From NCBI GenBank assembly GCA_030655675.1, contig JAUSPM010000043.1, positions 1-11,094 of the forward strand: a stretch of DNA of 11,094 nucleotides, in the 5' to 3' direction. The notes beneath the pieces are model-generated. The model was not told the DNA's origin. It was given only the letters and a program-made list of their open reading frames with translations, and ran no database searches. A program made the position numbers and the translations under genes. Every line of letters starts with the position of its first letter. The stretch's first letter is position 1. The DNA is from Methanosarcinaceae archaeon. GTDB lineage: Archaea > Halobacteriota > Methanosarcinia > Methanosarcinales > Methanosarcinaceae. This document shows positions 5,391 through 11,094 of the stretch, piece by piece.

Positions 5391-6638
5391 TTAAACCCAT
5401 CCACGTGCACTCATTGCTTCAACAACACGCCTGACTGCAACCACATAAGCGGCTATACGCATGTTGATATTGAACTCTTTTGAAGTTTCCAGCACAGAGT
5501 GATATGCAGGTGTCATTTTCTTATCAAGACGTTCGTAGACTTGCTCTTCATCCCAGTAATACATGTAGAAGTTCTGTACCATTTCGAAATATGAGACAGT
5601 TACTCCACCGGCATTACAAAGGAAATCAGGTATTACGTGAACACCATTGTTGTGCAGGATATCATCCGCTTCAGGTGCTGTTGGACCGTTTGCAAGTTCA
5701 GCAATGATCTTTGCCTTGATATTTGCAGCGTTCTTTTTCGTGATAACGTTTTCCAAAGCTGCAGGGATAAGTATGTCAACATCGAGTTCAAGGATATCTT
5801 CGTTTGAGATCGGTGTGGAGCCCGGGAAGTTAACAACTGATCCGGTCTTTGCCTTATGCTCGCTAACTGCTTCTGGGTCTAAGCCATATTCACTGTATAT
5901 GCCGCCTCTGCTGTCAGTAATTGCAACTACCTTTGAACCGAACATGGATTTTGCAAGATGTGCTGCAAATGAGCCTGCATTTCCATAACCCTGGACTGCA
6001 ACGGTTGCTGTTGCAAGGTCAATACCAAGTTCTTTTGCTGCTTCACGGATCGTGAACATTCCACCTCTTGCAGTCGCGTCGCCACGTCCTGCTGAACCGC
6101 CTACGCACAAAGGCTTTCCGGTAATGACGCCGAACTTATGTGTTCCTGTCGTTTTGGAGTATTCATCCATCATCCATGCCATCATCTGAGGGGTTGTATA
6201 TACATCAGGTGCAGGAACGTCTTTGTCAGGACCTATAACTGATGACACTCGATAAGCATATCCACGGCATAATTTTTCCAATTCATTTGTGGACATTTCC
6301 TTAGGATTGCAGATAACCCCACCCTTTGCTCCGCCGAGAGGAAGGTTAAGAAGTGAACATTTCCATGTCATCCATGCTGAAAGTGCTCGCACGGTATTGA
6401 CATTCTCATCAGGATGGAATCTGATTCCGCCCTTTGTAGGACCTCTTGCGTCATTGTACTGGACCCTATAGCCCTCAAACACTTTTGTTGTACCATCATC
6501 CATCTTTACTGGAATGGAGATGTGTAATTCTCGCATTGGAACTCTAAGGATCGCATGTACTCCAGGATCCAGGTCCAAGATTTCTGCACAAGTATCTAAT
6601 TGTTTTTGTGCATATTCAAACAGGTTTAGTTCTTCCAT
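5391..6638 (-). CDS. gdhA: Glutamate dehydrogenase, NAD(P)-dependent
   Basis: GdhA interconverts glutamate with 2-oxoglutarate plus ammonia using NAD(P)H, in the cytoplasm. With the ATG at 6638 it is 415 residues, the usual length of the hexameric enzymes. Lysines K69 (GPTKGG), K93 (WKCSL) and K105 (LGGAKGG), with D145 (PAPDVYT), have the same spacings as the substrate and catalytic residues of the Clostridium symbiosum enzyme. The dinucleotide fold follows at VQGYGNAG (215-222), then ELANGPT and PDFLCNAGGV. Coenzyme preference cannot be settled; D at the end of the second strand (ITDSRGG) also occurs in NADP-using archaeal enzymes. A TTG at 6659 would extend the frame by seven codons, but GGAGG at 6647-6651 stands 8 bases before the ATG at 6638, so the shorter form is preferred. 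npdG lies downstream behind a terminator. Confidence 0.96.
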   Translation of the reverse strand: MEELNLFEYAQKQLDTCAEILDLDPGVHAILRVPMRELHISIPVKMDDGTTKVFEGYRVQYNDARGPTKGGIRFHPDENVNTVRALSAWMTWKCSLLNLPLGGAKGGVICNPKEMSTNELEKLCRGYAYRVSSVIGPDKDVPAPDVYTTPQMMAWMMDEYSKTTGTHKFGVITGKPLCVGGSAGRGDATARGGMFTIREAAKELGIDLATATVAVQGYGNAGSFAAHLAKSMFGSKVVAITDSRGGIYSEYGLDPEAVSEHKAKTGSVVNFPGSTPISNEDILELDVDILIPAALENVITKKNAANIKAKIIAELANGPTAPEADDILHNNGVHVIPDFLCNAGGVTVSYFEMVQNFYMYYWDEEQVYERLDKKMTPAYHSVLETSKEFNINMRIAAYVVAVRRVVEAMSARGWV

Positions 6639-6646
6639 TAATTTAG

Positions 6647-6651
6647 CCTCC
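6647..6651 (-). promoter_or_regulatory. gdhA: Ribosome-binding site that fixes the gdhA start
   Basis: GGAGG on the minus strand, 8 bases before the ATG at 6638. It would fall inside the coding region if the upstream TTG at 6659 were used, so it argues for the ATG. Confidence 0.85.
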
Positions 6652-6666
6652 AATTTCAATCTTGCT

Positions 6667-6695
6667 CAAAATATATAAACAACTGGTATATATTT
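6667..6695 (-). promoter_or_regulatory. Candidate promoter elements for gdhA
   Basis: Two TATA-like stretches occur on the minus strand: AAATATATACC (6685-6695) and TTTATATATTTT (6667-6678). The farther one would give a leader of about 25 bases that keeps the whole GGAGG. The nearer one would start transcription inside or next to it. The farther one is therefore preferred. Confidence 0.45.
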
Positions 6696-6853
6696 CATGC
6701 CTATGCTTACCGTTTTACATTTAATATATCAACGTTCTCCATTGCATATATATATTGTTTGATTGCGCACATCTGCAACCATTTTACGTCACATTCTATA
6801 TGTTGGGTGGATGTACTACATAGACCATTAGGCAATCAATTACCTTCATGCAA

Positions 6854-6863
6854 CTATATAAAT
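6854..6863 (+). promoter_or_regulatory. Candidate TATA box for the membrane-protein gene
   Basis: CTATATAAAT is a near-consensus archaeal TATA box. Initiation about 25 bases on would give a leader of roughly 25 bases before the ATG at 6909. It lies divergent to the gdhA promoter in the shared 270-base gap; the remainder of that gap (about 6700-6850) shows nothing recognisable. Confidence 0.55.
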
Positions 6864-6908
6864 CCAACGGTCAGTTTTATATTGTTGTAGTTCTATTGTG
6901 CAACCTCG

Positions 6909-7337
6909 ATGAAAGAGTTTGAATCGAATTCGGCAAATGTAAGGATTCCGCAAGGGCAGAGTATAACAAGTGTTAAAATATACTTCTGGATCGGGATAAT
7001 TTCTGCTATTCTTCTTAGGGCAATACTCATTGCAGACCATTACAACAGTCAGATATCAGATCTCATGTGGTACATGGGTGTGATCGGATACCTGATATTT
7101 TTTGCTCATAGATACGATATAGCCAAACGAAGGTATGGTGTTATCAAAGATCTGGGTCTGCTTGAGAAGATAGAGATGCGTAAATCTCTCTCGGAGGAGG
7201 ATTTTGATGGACTTGATTATGTAATGTGGAGTCTTTCAGTATCAAAAGAGCGTTTGAATTATCTTGCCATATTCGTACTTTCAATTGCTGCAATTTTACT
7301 ATCTCTAATGCTGGATATTGGAATTGTAGGGGCGTGA
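6909..7337 (+). CDS. Small membrane protein of unknown function, three predicted helices
   Basis: I do not recognise this 142-residue protein. It has a polar N-terminus, hydrophobic helices at about 23-42 (IYFWIGIISAILLRAILIA) and 52-67, a basic turn HRYDIAKRRYG (67-77), and a charged, probably cytoplasmic stretch with EKIEMRKSLSEEDFDGLDYVMW (86-107). A C-terminal helix follows at about 116-139. The positive-inside pattern puts the region after helix 2 in the cytoplasm. There are no cysteines, catalytic motifs or signal-peptide cleavage site. Good codon structure and a clear TATA box upstream support a real gene, although no Shine-Dalgarno precedes the ATG. carB follows after 131 bases on the same strand and may be partly co-transcribed, but nothing in the protein suggests a link to carbamoyl phosphate. 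Confidence 0.8.
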   Translation: MKEFESNSANVRIPQGQSITSVKIYFWIGIISAILLRAILIADHYNSQISDLMWYMGVIGYLIFFAHRYDIAKRRYGVIKDLGLLEKIEMRKSLSEEDFDGLDYVMWSLSVSKERLNYLAIFVLSIAAILLSLMLDIGIVGA

Positions 7338-7414
7338 TATGGGGAAATTCAAAAAATTAGGACTTAGATAGAACACACAAAATAATAAAATAATTCTGAA
7401 ATTAAAATAAGAGA

Positions 7415-7423
7415 TTCTATATC
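7415..7423 (+). promoter_or_regulatory. Candidate TATA box for carB
   Basis: TTCTATATC, preceded by a purine-rich stretch that could serve as a BRE, stands about 50 bases before the carB ATG. Initiation near 7445 would give a leader of roughly 24 bases containing GGTGA (7460-7464). Confidence 0.4.
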
Positions 7424-7468
7424 AAAAACGACTTAAACAATGATGCATATTCCAGAGAAGGTGAAGAC

Positions 7469-10400
7469 ATGCAAAAGCGAGAGGACATTCACAAAGTACT
7501 AATAATAGGGTCCGGTCCGATATTAATCGGCCAGGCCGCAGAATTCGACTATTCCGGCACACAGGCCTGCAAGGCACTGCGCCAGCTTGGTTATGAGATC
7601 GTGCTCGTAAATTCAAACCCTGCAACCATCATGACCGATCCAGGTCTTGCAGACATTACTTATATCGAGCCGTTGAATATCGAAACCTTAGAGAAGATCA
7701 TAGCAAAAGAGCGTCCTGATGCATTGCTGCCAAATCTTGGCGGGCAAAAAGCACTGAACCTATCCTTTGAACTTGACGAAAAAGGGATATTGGAAAAATA
7801 TGGCGTGGAAATGATCGGCGTACAGGTCGATGCGATCAAGAGGGGCGAGGACCGTACTACTTTTAAAGAGACAATGGACAGTGTCGGTGTTGAGACTGCA
7901 CGCAGTGAAGCAACCTTCAGTGTTGAGGAAGCAGAAAGAATCGCAAAGGAGATCGGCTACCCTGTAGTTATCCGCCCTGCATATACCATGGGCGGCACAG
8001 GCGGAGGATTTGCATACAATATTGATGAACTTCGTTCCATTGCCGCACGAGGTATTGCTGCAAGCCATATCGGACAGATCCTTGTGGAAGAATCCGTACT
8101 CGGCTGGGAGGAACTCGAACTTGAGATCGTGCGGGATGCAAACGGTAACAAGATAACGGTTTGTTTCATTGAGAATATTGATGCCATGGGCGTGCATACA
8201 GGAGATAGTTTCTGTTCTGCCCCAATGCTCACAATAGATAAGGCACTTCAGGATCGTCTGCAGGACTATTCATACCGCATAGTTGATGCAATAGGTGTAA
8301 CCGGTGGTACTAATGTACAGTTCGCACATGATCCGGAAACAGGGCGTGTGGTAGTAATTGAGATCAATCCACGCACATCACGTTCATCGGCACTTGCTTC
8401 CAAAGCAACAGGATTCCCTATCGCACTTGTGTCTGCAAAACTTGCAGGCGGCTTGTTGTTGGAGGATATCCCATACTGGCGCGACGGTACACTTGAAAAA
8501 TACACGCCATCAGGCGACTATGTTGTCATAAAATTCGCACGCTGGGCATTTGAGAAATTCCCTGGTGCAATCGACAAACTAGGCACACAGATGCGCGCTG
8601 TCGGCGAGGCCATGAGCATAGGCAAGAATTACAAGGAAGCATTCCAAAAAGCCATCCGTTCACTGGAAACAGGACGTTATGGACTTGGATTTGCCATGAA
8701 CTATAATGAACTTCCACTTGACGAATTGCGAAAACTTCTGGTGGAGCCTTCATCCATGCGCCAGTTCATCATATACGAAGCCCTGCGAAAAGGGATGTCA
8801 ATAGATGAATTGTTTGAGACGACCCATATCAAGCACTGGTTCCTGGGACAGATGAAGGAACTTGTGGAACTTGAAGAGGAAGTGCTCAAACACAAAGGCG
8901 GCAAGTTGCCTGGCGATTTGCTGATTCGGGCAAAGAAGGATGGATTTTCAGACAAGTATCTGGGCAAAATTCTTGCTGTGCCGGAAAAAACGATACGGGA
9001 GCAGCGTCTGTCCCTTGGATTGAAACAGGCATGGAACATCGTACCGGTCAGTGGTGCAGAGGATGCAGCCTACTATTATTCCACATACAATGCAGAGGAT
9101 GAAGTTCCTGTATCCAACAACAAAAAGATCATGATCGTCGGCGGAGGGCCGAACAGGATCGGACAGGGTATTGAGTTCGATTATACCTGTGTGCACGCGG
9201 CTTTTACGCTCAAAGACCTTGGCTACGAGTCCATAATGGTCAACTGTAATCCTGAAACGGTGTCAACAGATTATGATACATCTGACAAACTTTACTTTGA
9301 GCCTATAACTGTTGAAGACGTGTTGAGCATCTACGAAAAGGAAAAGCCTGAAGGTGCCATTGTACAATTTGGCGGTCAGACCCCGCTCAACATTGCCGCA
9401 GAACTTGAAGCAGCAGGCGTTAAAATACTTGGTACTTCTGTTAGGAGTATTGACCTTGCAGAGGACCGTGAGCTGTTTGCTAATGTGATTAGAAAACTGA
9501 ATATACCAATGCCTGATCCAGGAATAGCAACGACATTGGAAGAAGCATTGGATGCGGCCGGACGTATCGGATATCCGGTTATGGTTCGTCCTTCATACGT
9601 TCTTGGTGGCAGGGGCATGGAGATCGTCTACGATGATGAAATGCTTACAAAATATGTTGCAGGTGCGATTGAGATCACGCCCGAAAAACCAATGCTCATA
9701 GACAAGTTCCTTGAGGATGCACTGGAGTGTGAGGTTGACGCTATCTCTGATGGTGAAGATGTATATGTCCCTTCGATAATGGAACACATTGAACAGGCCG
9801 GCATCCATTCAGGCGACAGTGCCTGCGTTTTGCCACCAGTCAGTATATCTGAAGAACAGATGAATACTCTCAATGAATACACACGCCGTATCGCAACTGA
9901 ACTTAAGGTTGTGGGACTTATGAACATCCAGTACGCCATCAAGGATGGGACGGTGTATATCCTCGAAGCGAATCCACGAGCATCCAGAACGGTTCCGCTG
10001 GTGTCCAAAGTGACCGGTGTGTCGATGGCACGCATCGCTACAGAGGTCATAATGGGCGGCAAATTGAAGGACATGGACACTCATCAACGCAAGTATCCGC
10101 ACTTTGGAGTCAAGGAAACCACATTCCCATTCAATATGTTCCCTGAGGTAGATCCAGTATTGGGTCCTGAGATGCGCTCGACAGGCGAAGTTTTGGGTAT
10201 GGCTGATTCTTTTGAGGCAGCCTTCTTCAAGGCACAGGTTGCAGCAGGTTCCCCGCCTCCTCTTGAGGGTACGGCTCTGATTACAGTTGCAAAAGGTGAC
10301 AGGTCTCGTGCACTTGCGGTGGCACAGGAACTTTCATCAATGGACTTTAAGGTGATCTCCACAGGGGGCACGGCAAGGTTCCTGAAGGATAATGGAGTCG

Positions 10401-10669
10401 AGTGTGAGTCTGTTAAGAAACTCCACGAAGGTCGCCCGAATATTGTTGATGCCATGCACAACGGTGAGATCCAGTTTGTTCTCAATACCCCGGTGGGCAA
10501 GGAAGGTGCTTATGATGACAGTTATATACGAAAGTCTGCCATCAAGTACAATATCCCTTACTACACCACAACAGCAGCCGGACTGGCTGCAGCAAAAGGT
10601 ATCAGGGCTGCAAAAGAAGGTCTTATCGGCATTAAGTCAGTACAGGAATATCATCGCGACGTCGTGTGA
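7469..10669 (+). CDS. carB: Carbamoyl phosphate synthase, large (ammonia) chain
   Basis: CarB makes carbamoyl phosphate from bicarbonate, ammonia (passed from glutamine by CarA) and two ATP, feeding pyrimidine and arginine synthesis. The 1066-residue protein is full length, close to the approximately 1073 residues of the E. coli chain. It shows the internal duplication: IIGSGPILIGQAAEFDYSG (12-30) recurs as VGGGPNRIGQGIEFDY (from about 557). The ATP-grasp signatures RPAYTMGGTGGG (from about 168) and RPSYVLGGRG (from about 707) mark the carboxy-phosphate and carbamoyl-phosphate halves. A C-terminal MGS-like allosteric domain runs from about 936, with STGGTARFL and NTP. Archaeal carB is split in some species but is one unbroken gene here. 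The ATG has GGTGA 4 bases upstream. carA is not next to it in this window. A T8 tract and a hairpin follow the stop. Confidence 0.97.
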   Translation: MQKREDIHKVLIIGSGPILIGQAAEFDYSGTQACKALRQLGYEIVLVNSNPATIMTDPGLADITYIEPLNIETLEKIIAKERPDALLPNLGGQKALNLSFELDEKGILEKYGVEMIGVQVDAIKRGEDRTTFKETMDSVGVETARSEATFSVEEAERIAKEIGYPVVIRPAYTMGGTGGGFAYNIDELRSIAARGIAASHIGQILVEESVLGWEELELEIVRDANGNKITVCFIENIDAMGVHTGDSFCSAPMLTIDKALQDRLQDYSYRIVDAIGVTGGTNVQFAHDPETGRVVVIEINPRTSRSSALASKATGFPIALVSAKLAGGLLLEDIPYWRDGTLEKYTPSGDYVVIKFARWAFEKFPGAIDKLGTQMRAVGEAMSIGKNYKEAFQKAIRSLETGRYGLGFAMNYNELPLDELRKLLVEPSSMRQFIIYEALRKGMSIDELFETTHIKHWFLGQMKELVELEEEVLKHKGGKLPGDLLIRAKKDGFSDKYLGKILAVPEKTIREQRLSLGLKQAWNIVPVSGAEDAAYYYSTYNAEDEVPVSNNKKIMIVGGGPNRIGQGIEFDYTCVHAAFTLKDLGYESIMVNCNPETVSTDYDTSDKLYFEPITVEDVLSIYEKEKPEGAIVQFGGQTPLNIAAELEAAGVKILGTSVRSIDLAEDRELFANVIRKLNIPMPDPGIATTLEEALDAAGRIGYPVMVRPSYVLGGRGMEIVYDDEMLTKYVAGAIEITPEKPMLIDKFLEDALECEVDAISDGEDVYVPSIMEHIEQAGIHSGDSACVLPPVSISEEQMNTLNEYTRRIATELKVVGLMNIQYAIKDGTVYILEANPRASRTVPLVSKVTGVSMARIATEVIMGGKLKDMDTHQRKYPHFGVKETTFPFNMFPEVDPVLGPEMRSTGEVLGMADSFEAAFFKAQVAAGSPPPLEGTALITVAKGDRSRALAVAQELSSMDFKVISTGGTARFLKDNGVECESVKKLHEGRPNIVDAMHNGEIQFVLNTPVGKEGAYDDSYIRKSAIKYNIPYYTTTAAGLAAAKGIRAAKEGLIGIKSVQEYHRDVV

Positions 10670-10679
10670 GGCGTTGCGG

Positions 10680-10744
10680 TTTTTTTTAATTGCGATATAA
10701 ACCACTCATCTCTTGTGAAGTTTGAGTGGTTCTTTTCTATTTTT
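10680..10744 (+). terminator. carB terminator: T8 tract then hairpin with T-rich tail
   Basis: Eight T's (10680-10687) start 11 bases after the stop. A 9-bp stem AACCACTCA/TGAGTGGTT (10700-10708 and 10723-10731) with a 14-base loop follows, then CTTTTCTATTTTT. Either part could end transcription, and together they make a convincing 3' end. Confidence 0.75.
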
Positions 10745-10837
10745 GATTGTGTTTATTTGTGTAATTTTAAAGTGTTTTAGTCAATTCACTGTTCTGACTC
10801 AGGCGGTTTAATTAGTTTAGGATATTAAAAAAAAGTG

Positions 10838-10937
10838 GTATTTGTATAGCTGTTTTAAAATGACTGCGCAAATGAAATGGTTCGATTTGAAACCAAAAAC
10901 AATGCGACCGCCCGCAGGCGGCATGTTTCATACATAC
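10838..10937 (-). repeat. Dispersed repeat A, copy 3 (inverted)
   Basis: Read on the minus strand this has the same block order: a GC hairpin, GGTCGCATTGTTTTTGGTTTC, CATTTGCGCAG and TATACAAATAC. The hairpin keeps the CCGCC/GGCGG stem, but its loop is TGCG instead of TGGC. It lies 3' of carB, about 170 bases after the stop, with the TATACAAATAC end toward the gene as in the other copies. Confidence 0.8.
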
Positions 10938-10973
10938 TAAATAGAATAATCGAAATCGTTAGCAAAAAGTGTG

Positions 10974-11094
10974 CAAGAAAATCTTCGCTGATGCTCAGAT
11001 TTACTTGGAATACATAATCTTACAGATTATAACAACGAGAAAATCCTCGCTATGCTTGGCTTTACTCGAACTCTAGGTTTATAAAACATATATT
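10974..11094 (+). repeat. Tandem pair of structured repeat B (units B4 and B3), cut by window end
   Basis: Two units start 62 bases apart. In B4 the first hairpin (10974-11007) has outer stem CAAG/CTTG and inner stem AATCT/AGATT. Its second hairpin (11014-11030) is ATAATCT/AGATTAT with loop TAC. In B3 (11036-11068) the stems are CGAG/CTCG and an imperfect AATCC/GGCTT, followed by GTTT-ATA-AAAC at 11077-11087. The pair may continue past the window. Confidence 0.75.

Larger units (their letters stand above)
10745..11094. other. Non-coding region after carB
   Basis: No gene is visible between the carB terminator and the window end. Positions 10745-10837 are AT-rich with nothing recognisable except AGGCGG near 10801. 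The rest is inverted repeat A, a 36-base spacer and a tandem pair of repeat B. Confidence 0.7.

Noticed and set aside
9628..10080. A 150-residue minus-strand open frame opposite carB
   Set aside because: Serine- and isoleucine-rich shadow of the well-conserved carB frame, with no supporting signals.

Overview
The window carries six readily named genes, one acetyltransferase-family gene and one unrecognised membrane-protein gene. They point to a methanogenic archaeon of Methanosarcinales type. The evidence is heterodisulfide reductase subunits HdrC and HdrB, an F420-dependent NADP reductase, archaeal TATA elements in front of most genes, oligo-T or hairpin-plus-T 3' ends, and Shine-Dalgarno sequences of the GGAGG/GGTGA kind. 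The genus cannot be fixed from the sequence; a methylotrophic relative of Methanolobus or Methanococcoides is a guess.

Layout. Positions 200-3557 hold a minus-strand run in transcription order glnA (glutamine synthetase), a GNAT acetyltransferase, hdrC and hdrB. Positions 3558-4521 are a 964-base gap with no credible gene, filled with hairpins and dispersed repeats. Positions 4522-6638 hold minus-strand gdhA (glutamate dehydrogenase) followed by npdG, separated by a clear hairpin terminator. A 270-base divergent promoter region follows. Then come a plus-strand three-helix membrane protein of unknown function (6909-7337) and carB (carbamoyl phosphate synthase large chain, 7469-10669). The last 425 bases are carB's terminator followed by more copies of the same repeats.

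How the genes fit together. Most of the window concerns nitrogen assimilation: GdhA and GlnA fix ammonia into glutamate and glutamine, and CarB uses glutamine nitrogen for pyrimidine and arginine synthesis. NpdG makes NADPH from reduced F420 and could feed an NADPH-using GdhA. HdrCB belongs to the terminal CoM-S-S-CoB reduction of methanogenesis.

The most interesting material is non-coding. Repeat A (about 100-150 bases, three copies at 25-129, 4178-4329 and 10838-10937) has a GC-rich hairpin and lies in the same orientation relative to the gene it follows every time. Repeat B (about 60 bases, in two tandem pairs) contains two successive hairpins whose stems change in a compensatory way between copies, which suggests selection on structure. 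No defence system, CRISPR array, tRNA, rRNA or intact transposon was seen.
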